Positions 22,709-34,895 of a stretch of 64,000 bases of DNA are shown piece after piece. The stretch is from positions 1,550,001 to 1,614,000 of the forward strand of contig JAJUBI010000004.1 in the NCBI GenBank assembly GCA_022419385.1. The letters are read 5' to 3'. Both the position numbers and the translations under genes were made by a program. The number at the start of each line of letters is the position of its first letter. Position 1 is the stretch's first letter. The stretch comes from Paraconiothyrium sp. Pb-2020. Taxonomy: Eukaryota > Ascomycota > Dothideomycetes > Pleosporales > Didymosphaeriaceae. The notes below the pieces were generated by a model. That model was not told the DNA's origin. It saw only the letters and a list, made by a program, of their open reading frames with translations, and did not search any database.

Positions 22709-23802
22709 GATGCTCTATTGCAAGCAGATTAGGAAAAAGGATGGGGGAGATGCAGGTCCAGAACATGCGGATCATCGACACCATATATATATTTCGTTCC
22801 AGCTGCACTCACACAAGGATGCTGCATTCACCTCAGACCTTTTTCGACGTTCTTCAACCGAAATAGACCAGGTGGTACCGCCATGCCGGTAGACGATCCC
22901 CAGAATACCCCAGAGGATGTTTCCCCGCGCGGAGAAGGAACCCTTGGCTGGCTTTAGCGACGTCCCTTATCGCGGTATAGCCGTTCTGATTTGGTAGGAT
23001 GCGCATTGCCAAGGAAGGTCAAGAGACCGTCATACGGGAGGCCAAGATGAGGAATTGCGGCGCGGTAAAGCAGGACCGACTGTCGCGCGGAAGCGGGCAG
23101 GCGGGAAATCGTTGAGTTGAGAGGGTCGGACAACAGATGCTAATGAATCATCGCCAAGATTCATGATTCACCTGGGCTTGTGGCTGGATGGACAACGCGA
23201 CCTTCTAATACGAACTCTGATGTTCAGGGCCCACGAAGTGAGTGAGAAGAGTCGTCCGCAGGTTCGCATTGTCATCACCGGCTGGGAGTCAGAAATTTAG
23301 TAAGCAACGACCGAGACGGAGCATGCAGCAACTTGGCAACCAACGATGAGGGTCAACCGGCAAAAGGATGCGACACGCAGACAGGATGAAAAGCGAGGAC
23401 GGCAACATGAGCATAATTCATGCAGTCTCAAAAGTCGAGAAAGCTACAACGAGCACCTATCCGCCCAACTCCAGCGCCATCGCCCCTTGCCGAAAGAAAC
23501 TACTGGCATAGTACCATAGCTACTGACAGGTCACCAAAAGAGAAGTACAACAGCCCGCAGTAGCTTTTCCGTCGTTGTTGTGGAAAAGAGTGACTCATTA
23601 CGATCGGACCTTGTGACTTTTCCATAGTGAAATGATAGAGCCAAAGAAAAGCTAAACTGATTCATCAAAAGCCTAGATCTTAGAAGGGGCACCGCACATG
23701 CAAGACTTAGCAAAGACATTTCCAACAGGCTGTCTCTTTCCTTTCGACCGTCACAGTAGGCCTAGAAGCGCCATGCATGTCACGGAGCTCCAGATGCCTT
23801 CT
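22709..23802. other. intergenic, MFS promoter region
   Basis: 1.1 kb with a TATATATAT stretch at ~22785 that lies about 80 bp upstream of the MFS start codon on the minus strand and may be its TATA element. No gene is seen. Confidence 0.5.
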
Positions 23803-25666
23803 TCACAGCTTAGACGACTTAGTTTCATCATCAAGCACGAAACCCTCGAACCCATTATCACGAACCGCATTCAGATCCTCACAGTACGCAGGCACCCCTC
23901 CAAGGTACAGCAGGGGCTCACGCACCTTGCCTGGTATGTTATCGCCACAGTACCACGACTTTGTCGCGGGTAAGAGACTAGCCTCCGCTAGCCTAACCAC
24001 CTTGTCTTTCCACTGCTTTTCTGAAGCTGCCGTCGCCTCGATCATCTTGAACCCGTGATCGCGGCAGTAATTGATCGTACCAATGACCCAGTTGCCCTGC
24101 ACTTCAGCGCAAGTAGGGCCATTGCAGAACACAGTGGGCGCCTGTGGACCATATTGGAAGAAGAGGTTGGGGTAGCCATGCGCAGTCAGGCCCAAGTATG
24201 TTTTTACTCCATCTTCCCAGTGGTCCTTCAGCAGAGTTCCGTCTTTGCCTTTGATGTTGATGCGTGTGAGGGTGCCGGTCAAAGCATCGAAACCTGTAGC
24301 AGCAATAATGACATCAAAGTCCAACTCCTCAGCGCTCGTTTTGATACCCGTCTCAGTGAATCTTTCAATGGGTGTCGCTTTGAGATCTACGAGTCTGACA
24401 TGAGGCTCGTTGAACACCTCGAAATAGCCTTGTTCAAGCGGGATGCGCTTTGTCCCAAACGAGTACGCTGCTTCGACGGGCGCTAGAATATCAGCGACTT
24501 TGGGGTCTAAAACAAAGTCAGAGTTGAGTCTGCTTCTGGAGTTCATCATCATTTGTTTGTACACACCATTGATCTTAGCGCGCGTCTTGTCGCGCCAGAA
24601 GTTGTAACACTCGCGATTGGCGTCCTGCGCAAACAAGGTATCGCTGTACGTAGCAAGCCAGTATTTGAAATCGCCCTCCTGCCAGAGCTTTTCATACACT
24701 TCGGCACGTTGCTCCGGCGTGTCGTCGAAGCATTTTCGCGGCAAGAAGTTGTAGTCGAAGCCGGCGAATGACTTCGTTCGCGCCTCTAGCGAGGTCTTGA
24801 CCTCTTCGAGAGACAATGGCTTGATCACATCATCGTAATCGATTTGGCGCATAGGAAGCGCAGTATTGGGTGTGCGCTGGAACACGGTAAGTTGGCCGAC
24901 AACGGTGCTCAGCTCTTGAATTATCTGCACTGCAGTAGCTCCTGTTCCGATTACCGCAACCTTCTTGCCTTTGAGGTCTAATTTTTCACGAGGCCAAGCA
25001 GATGAGTGGAAGAAAGTTCCTTGCTAGTATTAGAGACCGACTGAGTTTGGAGGGGGTCGCCAAATGTACCTTTGTAGTCTTCGACGCCCTTCCATTTCGG
25101 AACGAATTTGTCGACCAAGCAGCCAGTACAAAGTACCAAGAACCTCGCTCGGTACGTTTTACCGTTGCTTGAAGTAGCATACCAGCTTGCCGTATGGTCG
25201 TCCCATGTTGCAGATTCGATGTACGTATCGAAATGTGTGTCCTTGCGCAAGTCCCACTTGTTTGCCACGTATGTGAGGTACCGTTGGATTTCGGCGCCTC
25301 CGGGAAATCGTTGTGAGTATTGACAGTCCTTTAATAGGTCTGGTTCAGAGTACTGATACTGCGGAGCCGCAGAATCCACGCGAATACCGGGATAGCTGCC
25401 AACAAACATCAGTGTGAGGTCGAGGACTTCGAGCATTTCGATTTCGCGCACCGGTTCCAGAACCATGTCCCACCATAGTCATACCCGTTGTCTACTAATA
25501 GTACCTTATAACCCAGATCGCGAAGATTTCTCAGCTGGTATATTCCTGCAAACCCAGCGCCCACAACGAGGACATCTAGGTCTTGGTGTTTGACGCGGGA
25601 TGCTGACTGCGCGGAAGCAGCACTGCTCGCGTTATCTGGCCTTTCATCATGGCCCATGTTGTCCAT
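23803..25666 (-). CDS. flavin-dependent Baeyer-Villiger monooxygenase
   Basis: At least three exons give about 600 residues. The N-terminal FAD Rossmann motif is VLVVGAGFAGIYQLRNLRDLGY, and GGTWFWNRYPGIRVD is formed across the first intron. The second clear intron (donor GTACATTTGG, acceptor CTAGCAAG) restores the BVMO fingerprint as KGTFFHSSAWP (F-x-G-x3-H-x3-W-P). The NADPH Rossmann motif VAVIGTGATAVQ follows, and IIAATGFDALTG lies near the C-terminal third. Length and order match cyclohexanone/steroid-type BVMOs, which insert oxygen next to a ketone to make esters or lactones. It lies between an MFS exporter and an esterase, all on the minus strand, hinting at a small catabolic or biosynthetic set. 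The substrate is unknown. The gene appears intact. Confidence 0.92.
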
Positions 25667-27351
25667 TCAAAGAAGAGAAAAAGGTAGGTGCTAGGTGTAT
25701 ATTGAATGTATCGCTATTTGCCAATGGTGGAAAACATCAGAACCTTTTTTGGGAGTGACATCTTGACTTATATATCGTATCACGAGTGCATCAGCAGCGC
25801 ATATGCTTGTTACATGGAGATCATCTTACTGCACTAGTTGTATGCACTGTGTCTTGCCGGTCGGGCAATGGACATACTTTCTGTCATACATGGACTTTGC
25901 TGAACGGTGGAATTATTGAGATACCTTGGGTGAGTAAGCTACTCGAATGGACGCCCGGCAGCACATACATCGCAGAAAATGATAGGCTCCACTATATAAA
26001 GTCCCAAAAGAGACGTCGCACAAGCGCGTCCAAGAGCCCTGTGGTTCGCCCCTTCGGTCGACCTGCGGAGTCTGTGTAGTGATAACTCCGGCAACTGTCC
26101 TACTGGACTAAATGCTAGTCAGACATAGCTCCCAGTAAACTGACGCGAGCACACCTGCTGTTTCGGGATAGGGTCGCAATGAACGATGCATGGGGTTTCT
26201 CCAATGACTTTGCAGTGGGCGTCGCACCCATTTGAAAGAATGGTATGCCTTATGGCATTGCATCGTCGGTGCAACGCGACAGCAAACCCTGTCGCCCTCT
26301 GAGAACGCCATCAACGCTTAGCTTCAAGTGTGTGGTTTGTTCAAAGTCGCTGAACTGTGATACCAGGTACGGTGGCGGGGTGGTGGTCAGCCTTACATGC
26401 GAACGGTCAAGATGAAGCAAGCATGCACTTATTTCCATTTACCCCTCTTTCCAGGTCTGCGGAAGCGCACCATCAACTGTTATGGTAAAATTTTGTAATC
26501 GCGAATGTCGCAAGCGCGGCCGCTAAACAAGGCTGCAGCCATCACAGGCTAGCTAATCTGTCCATGGTCAGTGCCCTACGAAAGGTAAAGAGGACTGGTT
26601 AAAGCTATAAAGTAAATGTATAGAAGATACTCTTGGCTCCGAAGACTGCTTTATGTAGAAGTCGCAGCTGCAAGCGGGGTGCAAGCTAGCTGGGGACCCC
26701 ACGTCGTTACGAAACGGGGCAAACTTGGCGTTTGAAGGTGGTTGCATGGTTGACCAGGGCTTACCTCCTATGCTTCTTCACACCAGTCGTCTCTCTCCGC
26801 CAAAGCAGCAGCAGATTGGTTGTGGGACTTTGTCAACGTGTCCGATGTCGCTACAATAGTCTTATCGTTACCATACAAATGCCTGTCGAAGACACAGCCT
26901 GCCTACAGTCTGTCAGAGGCATGCGATCTCGTCCAATAATGCAGATGCATGATGCCAAGGGATCAACGTAGGCCTGGGAGTCGTCAAATCTGATCCACTT
27001 CTCGAATACTGGACCTACCAGTAGTATCATATCTTGTACCCGGTTCTTATACCTGTTAAGGGCAAGGCGGAAGGACCGCACTGTTGGGTATCCTGAGAGG
27101 GTATGCGCGCATATTCGATCGTTCACACGCCTACCTACAGAAACCATTTGTCCGAAGTATCCATGGATGCTCCAAAGGCCTTGTGCAATTACTAATCTCT
27201 GTTGGTGTCCCTCTCTTCTTATCTCATCACGATCCAATACAACAACATTGGGAAGATTGGCACAGGAAAGTCTTGAAAGGCATTCGTTATCTAGCGAGAA
27301 CGCTCACGTTGACATCAGCCATCCACATGTACCTCCTTCATCCTCTATCCT
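25667..27351. other. intergenic, no gene recognised
   Basis: 1.7 kb. A CTATATAAAG box at ~25990 has no recognisable gene within TATA distance on either strand. Frames at 26732-26971 (+) and 26851-27237 (-) overlap each other and show no domain. Confidence 0.45.
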
Positions 27352-28385
27352 CTACACTGTAAGATTCTGAAACGCAATCCTAGGCGCCCAGTCAAAGAAG
27401 TAGTCCAGCCCATCCGCAATCGACACAATTCCCACAGCCGCATGGTCGCTGAAGGGATACTCATGCAACTCGACATCCCTCAACTTCGTGCTGTTCTTGA
27501 TCTCGTTGTACAACGCGTTGACGTTGGTCGTCATGTTCGAGAACGCAAGGAACGACTTCCTAATCTCGAACTCTTCCTCCGTCTCCACCCGCCTCTTGAC
27601 GGGGTTCTGCTCCCTGCCGCCGTAGCTGAGTGCCACCGCGGGCTTGGTGCCGTTGGTTCCTGCTGGCTCCTTCAGAGGGCCGAGTTGGCTGAAGATGTAA
27701 TTGTTGTTCCAGTACAGAGCAGGCGAGGCGATCAAGAAGGTGTCGAAGAGGTCCGGGCGAGCGATGAGAGCGTAGGTCGCGAAGAGTCCGGCCATGGAGT
27801 GCCCGTGCAGCGCATCGCGGGAGAACTCGGTGTTCGGGAAGAGCTCATTGCGGACCCAGGGCTTGAGGACTTCGTCGATCCAGGCGAGGAAGTTGTCCGC
27901 ATTGGAGGGCACTCCTGGCTGGTCAGGCGTAGGGCAGGTCGCGCAGACTGGCGGCTGGTAGTCGTGGTATCGGCCTTCGCTGTAGGGTGAATCTGGGATG
28001 AGATCGGGGTATCCTAGGCTGACGACAATTGTGTCTGGTTGCGCGAATTCTACTGGTTTGCGGTTGCGGACTGCCTGCGCAGCAATGTTCCCTTGCGCAT
28101 TTCCATCGAGGACGTACCTGCGACAAATGTTAGCAACCGAGCTCGAAAAGACTACATCATATAGCCGTTGAAATTCTCCTAGAGTACCATGGGTAGGCTG
28201 CGGCGAACTCACAATGTCTCAACGATGGCAGTATCCTCGCGCGAGGTCCAGTTCAAGGGCCAAGCGACCTCGATTTGATATTCCCACGTGCCGTTGGAAG
28301 CATTCCAGAAGCCCAAGTTCGGGAGCACCGTCGACGGGAACGACGTGACCAGTGGCGTGAACGTCCAATTACCGAGCACCGACAT
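27352..28385 (-). CDS. alpha/beta-hydrolase, IroE/enterochelin-esterase-like
   Basis: Two exons joined across an intron with a GTGAGTTCG donor give about 310 residues. The start at 28385 gives MSVLGNWTFTPLVTSF; no signal peptide is evident. Exon 2 carries YVLDGNAQGNIAAQA, TIVVSLGYPD and the nucleophile elbow LHGHSMAGLFATYAL (G-H-S-M-A-G). Then come FLIASPALYWNN and a late HEYPFSDHAAVG that can supply the catalytic His. This is the putative-esterase fold of siderophore esterases and related serine hydrolases, which cleave esters or lactones. It is the third minus-strand gene after the MFS and the BVMO. An ester or lactone made by the BVMO could be its substrate, but that is inference from position. 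Alternatives are intracellular siderophore hydrolysis or general detoxification. Confidence 0.82.
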
Positions 28386-30525
28386 CCTGACCCACAAACC
28401 TTAACGCGGCAAAAGTTTGCTGTCGGAAGAATTCTTTGCTTGCTCAAGAGATAATCCCGGAGTGACCACAAACGACAACGAGGTTGGGAAGGCAGCACCG
28501 AACGTCTTCAGGGTTCCGCGCGGATGTGAATAGGTTCGAGCGGGACCTGTTTATCTATTGCACGTGGCCGGGGCGTGACCACGCCCGACCACGCCTCCTA
28601 GCAAGGATACAGAACGTATTCGCTAAACACAGCTTAGCCTTGAATCCTCCCGCCTCTCTAGGCTCGGCACTTTTCGCTTTCATCTACCCGACGTAATAGA
28701 ACCATTGTGTCGGTACTGAAGGCATGGAATTTTAATAGATTGTTCCGATTACTCCATGTCTCTTAGCAGGAACATAGTGGTTTTGAAACCAAGCACAAAC
28801 CTGCTGCTGAGCATTGGAAGATCGAATGTAAGAGCGTAAGCGACGAGCCGCCTATGCCGCCAGAACCCTTCCAGAACGCCTCTCATGCAAATGGTTCACA
28901 CGCGAAGCTGCAGGTTGAGTCAGAATTAGACAAGTTTGTCGAAGATGGGGAAGTGCGCCCAGCCCCGTCTAGCTAAAACCCACACAACAGGTGCGTAACC
29001 CATGCAAGCGCCTGAAATAATCCTGCAATTATCAATATTGGCCCACCCTCATTGGCCCACCGCCTCGAACTCGTTTCGCGAATGGATAACGCGACGCTTG
29101 CATGATCAGAGACCGCCTTCGACGATGGAAAAGGATTCTCGTAACCTGGATACACATTACCAGCCGCGTGGGTTGACGTTGCCGCCGGATTCCCGGCTCG
29201 GTAGTTGGGGCATAGGGCCGCCTCCTGGTTCGAGCACCGGCGCTCGTATCTGTGGCAAGCAATTACCTCCGAGATGAACTCGTCAATGGGTTCTTGAGGC
29301 TCCGAGCTCAACCCAGTGTTACGTCCCGACGTAACTAGAAGTCGAAGGTCGGCTTCTGGATCCTGCGACCCCCACGCCCCGTTGAAGTCTACCGAGTGCC
29401 TTACGACACGTTGTGCTGTCTTTCCACGGATTCCAGAGCACGTTGGTTCATTGGTATAGCTCATTGCTTTGGTGCAAGGGTAGTATCTGGGGATGTAAAC
29501 ATGCTTCGTCGTTGCACGACTGCGTTGAGGGTTCTGGTGCTCCGCGGAGCTCAGCGATGCGGAGCATGGACAAGATATCACCTGCTTCATCCAATTCTTC
29601 CTCTACATCTGATCCTTACGTATAAGGTGATCCTTTCGATATTGCGACGGGTTGCTGCGGTTGTCCATTGGCTTGGGTACCTTCAATTGTTTGTAAGCGC
29701 ACCATACTAGCCAATTCCCCAATATTGTCCACGAGCGTTAATGAAACGAGATTTGTTTCTCCGGGTCTCATTGTGTGTTGTAACTATACCACGAGAACGA
29801 ATTTCGCTCAGACTGACCACAAAGCAGGTAGTATTCTTGTGGAGATTGACGGGAGGACTTGGGCATACTAAATGGAAGTGGGCGCAGGTAGTGTCCTCGA
29901 GGTAAGTTGTGCTGGTAACATGTCCAAGCAACGAGTAATCTGAGCTGGATGTGTACCTTTCCACCATATATTCTGTATCTTGTGTAGACGTCTTTCGACT
30001 GTCCGAGGCCAAGTCATTGACATGCGATGTGTAGCTACCCTGAAGGCATAATCTAGATGTCTGACTGACATCATCGAGCTTCGAACGTTGAATACATTCG
30101 CCTCGCGCACAAGTCGCTTTGGTACTAGTCGTTGTTGACGAGAGCCTGCTGAATCCGGTCACTTCGGGTAGACTCCTTCTCGTTAACGGGGTCAGGTATG
30201 CCCAGCTCTGACGACCCAACATCTAGTTCCTTTTGCCATCTAACCACCAACTTGGAGAAGAATTTACGTCGTCGAGATACTTCCGGCGGTGGAGTAGCTT
30301 GGAGCTTTGCCAGAGTGGTGCTATGTTGAAGTAAAAACTCCGGGAGCGGGGCTCGCAACAAGCCCGAAGGAAATGCAAGACTAAGTCGTTGAAGGATTGC
30401 CAGAGAAGGCGGGTATATCGGAGTCGAAGCCAAGACCTCTCCGATGGTAGTCTCCGACCAATCTTATGTGAAACAATAGAGGTGGCCATTGTAGCGGTGT
30501 CTAGCTACCAATGCTTCCATCCCCC
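28386..30525. other. gene-poor stretch with weak coding candidates
   Basis: No gene is recognised in 2.1 kb. Two minus-strand frames deserve mention. 28973-29590 (205 residues) has no domain and a composition like random sequence. 30125-30433 (102 residues; PPEVSRRRKFFSKLVVRWQ) looks more protein-like and lies just downstream of the broken permease, but has no family match I can name. I leave both uncalled. Confidence 0.35.
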
Positions 30526-32210
30526 TTATGCTTCTTCACCCCTCAACGCACCTCTTCGCTTGTCCTCAACATGCGATATCGTGACCGTATTAATATCCAC
30601 CTCGTGAGCCTCCTCGTACCTCTTCCAAGCCAATCTCGCCCAAACCGGGGCCCCACTACCGAACATAATGTCCATATCTTCAAGCGCAACCCCCTTAGTC
30701 TCAGAGACAAAGAAGAACGCGAAAAGAAAAGCGACCACCGTGCATGCGCCGGAAAAGATGAAAGTCCCACGTAATACCAGTAATCATATGCGGCAGCGAG
30801 TACACAACGAAAACTGCGCAAGCCACTGCATGCACACAGCGCACATCTACTATTCATCAGCTGGGTCTCTATTGCATCAGACTCAGGCTGAACTTGCCAT
30901 CCCAACGTCCGCACCCTATTCGGCAACACCTCGCTCGCGAAAATCCACAATCCCATTCCACGAAAACCCATAGAAGATAGCGTGATATAAATCATCGCCA
31001 GCGCAGCCTTACTCCCTGAATCCCTCGTCGGCGTTCTTCCTTCAAAGCTCCCGCTCTCATCGCAGCGTACCCGCGAGATAAAACATCGCGACCATGGCGC
31101 CTACCGCCCCGAGAAGCAGCGCAGGCCGAGGTCCAAAGCGGTCGACGAAGAAAAGCATGAAGATGAGCGTCGTACTTTTTAACCAGGCCGTAGATGCCCG
31201 TCGCGAGGAGCCCGACGGATGTACCCGTGTACCCGGTGGCTTTGGGGATGGTAGGCGAGTAGTAGTATCGCGTTGATGCCGGTTAGGTTCTGCAGGGGCA
31301 TGAGGAGGACGGCGATGAGGACGCGGTTGCGGATCTGGCGCGCTTATCTCGCGGAAGAGCTGGCGCGTGGTGCGGCGGCGGCCGGTGAACTCGAGCTCGT
31401 GCGTGATGGAGGCTTGGATTTCGGCCAGCTCGGCTCTGATGTAGGCGTATTGGGGGTCAAATTGCGGACCCAGCAGAGGGCCTTTCCGCCTGGGATAGAC
31501 GGTTCTTGCTGACGAGCCAGCGCGGGGATGCGATGATGAACGGCATGATGGTGAGGAGGAGCCCGGCTGGGATGAACTGCGCTGCGACGGGGATGTGCCA
31601 TTGTTTATCGAGGGCGGCGGAGATGTTCTTCACGCCGTAGTTCTCAGAAGCGGAAGACGAGCGCGACTTGCAGCATGATTCGAAGACGCCGACGAGGCGG
31701 CCGCGGATCAGCGCGGGACTGCATTCTGCGATGTAGATGGGGATCATGGTGGAGGTTGCGCCGATCGCGAGGCCGGTTAGCGCTCGTCCGGCGTAGAGGA
31801 GCCCCAGGGTGCCGTGGAGCATTAAGCCAGCGCCTACCATAAAGAGAGCACCTCCGCCCACGATGGTGAGCTTGCGGCCCCATCGTTCGGCGAGGAAAAA
31901 CCCGAGGATGGCGCCAAAGTATGCGCCGGCTTGAAAGGTGGATACAATGATGGAGGATAGGTTGGTCAGTTCGCTCTTAGAGACGGTATCGAGGCCGAAG
32001 CGATGTTTGAAAGAGGGCAGTGCGAGGGTTGTACCGATGACTGCGCTGTCATAGCCGTACATAGCTGAGGCCTACGAACGGTTAGATGCATATCAACAAT
32101 GATAATCTTGCATTCAACAACTTGCCCATGCTGCCGAGAAGGCGAGGATGTACGGTCGGGCTCCATAGATCTCTTTGGGTCTGTCGGAGTGCACATGTGC
32201 GTCTTCTTTG
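30526..32210 (-). pseudogene. quinate permease-like MFS sugar transporter, multiply frameshifted
   Basis: Read across frames, this is a full-length 12-TM sugar-porter of the fungal quinate permease (QutD) type. Pieces in order: RPKEIYGARPYILAFSAAW, then after an intron ASAMYGYDSAVIGTTLALPSF; GFFLAERWGRKLTIVGGG; PIYIAECSPALIRGRLVGVF; IMLQVALVF; MPLQNLTGINAI; IFASEVLPNRVRTLG; and the C-terminal FFVSETKGVALEDMDIMFG, stop at 30526. Between these pieces the frame changes repeatedly, about ten times. Nearly every change is explained by the loss of one or two bases, for example GAATCATGCTG where GAAATC would be expected, and GGAAAGGCC where GAAAAGGCC would be. Amino-acid conservation is otherwise high. 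No credible start codon precedes the first exon. Either the gene is recently dead or the assembly has indel errors. It is divergent from the SDR gene and near a dehydroshikimate dehydratase. Confidence 0.8.
32072..32125 (-). other. GC-AG intron in the quinate permease-like gene
   Basis: A 54 nt intron with donor GCAAGT rather than GT, a CTAAC branch point and a CGTAG acceptor. Splicing gives FSAAW joined to ASAMYGYDS, exactly the conserved permease sequence, so the non-canonical donor is well supported. Confidence 0.7.
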
Positions 32211-32835
32211 AGCGCGAAAGGGTTCTTCCTCTGTGCGACTCCTACCGGTGCACCCTTTCAGTGGTGCTTGTGGTTGGAAGTCGAAGGCGACAACTGAGGA
32301 ACAAGCAATGCCAACGGCCAGCCGCCGCTTGGTCATGGGAGCCAATATATTCGTCCTCAAATTCGTCGGAAAAGTTCTCCCCAAATTTTCAATTTCCTGC
32401 CCACGGGGCGGCCTCTGATTCTCCACATTGCCAATCGAGCTACTTGAATCCATCGTCGTTCTAGCGCAGGGTAGTGACTGTGGAGAAGTCACGTGTCTGC
32501 CGCTTGCCGAGCGACATCGGGATATTTCTCGATCGAGTCGGTGTGCAGGCTACCCGGCCGCGCTACGCAGCAATGTACTACCGGTGAGATGCAAGCTCCA
32601 GTATTCGTCCCTTGATAGATAATTAGAAGCGATGCGCTGTGCGGTGACGCAACGAATCGGTGGCACGACGGTGGGCAGCTAGGTGGAGCCACTACTCGCG
32701 GGACCCTCTCATTTCTGAAAATCTTCAAAACATGACGAAAATAACGGTGCAGCATTGATAAAGGTGCACCCCGCGCAGCATTGCAGGCGATCAAATATTC
32801 CAGAGAACCATCGACCAGTTTTTGACAACGACACC
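32211..32835. promoter_or_regulatory. divergent intergenic region of the permease-like and SDR genes
   Basis: About 620 bp between two divergent genes. It should hold both promoters, and possibly the missing first codons of the permease. In known quinate loci such regions bind a Zn2Cys6 activator; I did not identify a site here. Confidence 0.4.
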
Positions 32836-33784
32836 ATGGCCGGCATGAACACCCCCGGAACCCCAGGCATCGGCGTGGAGCCGCTTAACACGCCCAGGCT
32901 GCAGAGGAACCCCACGGGCTATTTCCGCGTCCCGCTTGCGACGCATCGTCTTGCCAACAAGATCGCCTTCATCACGGGGGGAGGCGGAAAGATTGGCGTT
33001 GAGACTGCTGCGCGGCTCATCCGCGAGGGCGCAAATGTCACGCTCATGGACATCAGCTTCGAGGCGCTGGAACAGGCACTCGTCTCGCTCAAAGATGCAA
33101 TCTACACCGGCGAGATTGCCACATCGCGGATCCTGACTGTTGTGGGCGATGCATCGAAAGAGGAGGATGTGGTCGCCGCCGTCGAGCGGACGCTGAAGAT
33201 GTTCAAGAGGATAGACATCGCGTTCTTGAACGCGGGCGTCAGTTACCCGGCGACGCCATTACTGGAAACCGCTGAGGACCGGTACGACGAGGTCATGGGC
33301 ATCAATGTAAAGTCGGGTATGTCTTGCCGGGGCTATGCCTAAATTGTCAGGCGTCCAACATAGTACTTACACACAAACTCTAGCATTCCTCGGACTCAAG
33401 CACGTGGGCAAGGCGATGAAGGCGCTCGGAAACGGAGGCTCCATCATCTTGACCTCGTCGATTGCTGGTCTGCGGGGCACGCCCGGTCTCAGCGTGTACT
33501 CAGCTTCGAAATTCGCGCTGCGGGGTCTCGCACTCACAGCCGCGAACGAGTTGGGTCCAGACGGCATCAGAGTCAACCCCATCCACCCCAGCGGCGTCGA
33601 CTCGCCCATGTTCCGGGAAGCGTGGAGCGAGGAGAAGCTGGAGGAGCTGAAGGCCGGTATGCCGTTGGGCCGCTTCGCACAGACGCACGACGTCTCCAGC
33701 GTAGTCGCCTTCCTGGGCCACGAAGATTCAAAGTTCATAACGGGCAGTTTCCTCAAGATCGATGGCGGGTGTATCAGTTTCTAG
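32836..33784 (+). CDS. short-chain dehydrogenase/reductase (classical SDR)
   Basis: Two exons joined across an intron (donor GTATGTC, acceptor CTCTAG) give about 290 residues from ATG 32836. A 37-residue Pro/Thr-rich lead precedes the Rossmann start NKIAFITGGGGKIGVETAAR (TGxxxGxG). Then come GDASKEEDV, the NAGVSYPATP strand, the catalytic ILTSSIAG Ser, YSASK (Tyr-x3-Lys), and VNPIHPSGVDSPMF, ending FITGSFLKIDGG. All catalytic residues are present, and no frameshift is seen although both flanking genes have several. The enzyme should oxidise or reduce a secondary alcohol/ketone with NAD(P). Its location between permease-like and dehydroshikimate dehydratase genes suggests an alicyclic polyol substrate. 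It is not the classical quinate dehydrogenase family, so that is only a suggestion. Confidence 0.88.
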
Positions 33785-33949
33785 TTTACCTTGTGAATGG
33801 TTAGCGATATCGGGCCGAGGGGTCGCACGGGTGCGAACGCCGGTGAGGGATCGGACATGAGCGCATTGCTCCGGAGTCATATAGACGGTTGTCTTGCTTT
33901 TGCATGCAGAACGCTTGATGCTTTAAATACCAATGAAAGAATATCCACT

Positions 33950-34895
33950 GTGAAGCCCAGCAAGGATATCAAGTGGGCGGTGGCATCAATTTCGCTAGGG
34001 AAGCACCCTTCTCACACGCTCGAGCGCAAGTTAGAGGCTGCGGCTGCAACGGCTTCCAAGGCATAGAACTGGTCAACAATGACCTTCTACAACATGCAGC
34101 GTCGCACTCACAGTCTCCAATTCAGTCGGCTCGCCAAATCGGTACTTTCGCAGCAACCCACTCCCTCACCATCCCAACCCTAAACGCCTTCAAAAACTTC
34201 GAAGGAAACCTCCAACTCCCGCTCTCACAACGCTTACACCACACGCAAGAATGGATGCACCTCGCCCTCGCCCTCATCACCTCCATCATCCAAGTCCCCT
34301 CCATGTTCCTCCCAAGCTCCACCCGGACGAAACCACCATCGTCCAGGAGCTCCGGTCGCTCGCCGACCTCGCCGCCCAGCACAACCTCTCCATCGCCTAC
34401 GAAGCCGTAGCCTTCGCCCAGTACCACCCCCTGTGGCAAGACAGCCTCCGCATCGCAAAAGCAGTAACAGGCCTAACTTTCGCATATGCATGGACTCATT
34501 CCACATCCACGCCCGCCTCTGGGGCGACGCCTGCGCTGCGAGCGCGCATACCCGGCGGCGACGAAGCACTCACACTTTCCATGCAAGAATTCCTCCTGGA
34601 CTTTCCGAAAGAGCTCGTAGCCTACCTCCAGGTTTCAGACGCTTCGAGATGGGACACGCTTCTCTCGCTGTGCGACGCTGCATTCGATACTCTCGAAGTG
34701 CGAGACGCGCGGCCGTTTCCGCTGGAAGAGCCTGGATATTTTCCCATTCTGGATATTGCTCGGGCGTGGTTGGTGGAGTGTGGATGGGAGGGGTGGGTTA
34801 GTCTTGAAGGGCTCTTAACGGGAACGAAGAGGAAGAGTGCGGGCCTGGTGTTATGGCTAGGAGGCCGGGGGGGGGGGGGGGGGGGGGGCGGTTGA
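33950..34895 (+). pseudogene. 3-dehydroshikimate dehydratase-like TIM-barrel gene, frameshifted
   Basis: Three reading frames together give the fungal QutC-type dehydratase: AVASISLGKHPSHTLERK; then in another frame NGFQGIELVNND and FKNFEGN plus SIIQVPSMFLP; then LHPDETTIVQELRSLADLAA and IAYEAVAFAQYHPLWQDS; then NRPNFRICMDSFHIHARLWGD; then RIPGGDEALTLSMQEFLL and EEPGYFPILDIARAWLVECG. At least four frame changes are needed, each fitted by one missing base (for example GTAACAGG for GTAAACAGG). The family converts 3-dehydroshikimate to protocatechuate in quinate use, with metal ligands on barrel strands such as EAVAF and MDSFHI. No clear start ATG is present, and the 3' end runs into a 22-G tract before a stop. 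As for the permease, assembly error and true decay are both possible. Confidence 0.78.
34867..34888 (+). repeat. 22-base G homopolymer
   Basis: Twenty-two consecutive G follow GAGGCC at the very end of the dehydratase-like gene. Such a tract is prone to slippage, could form G-quadruplexes, and is a hazard for sequencing and assembly. Confidence 0.95.

Noticed and set aside
29440..29500. possible tRNA-like start (GGTTCATTGGTATAG)
   Set aside because: No matching acceptor stem, T-loop or anticodon arm could be folded.
28973..29590. 205-residue minus-strand open frame
   Set aside because: No domain, signal peptide or splice context; composition looks random and overlapping frames exist on the other strand.
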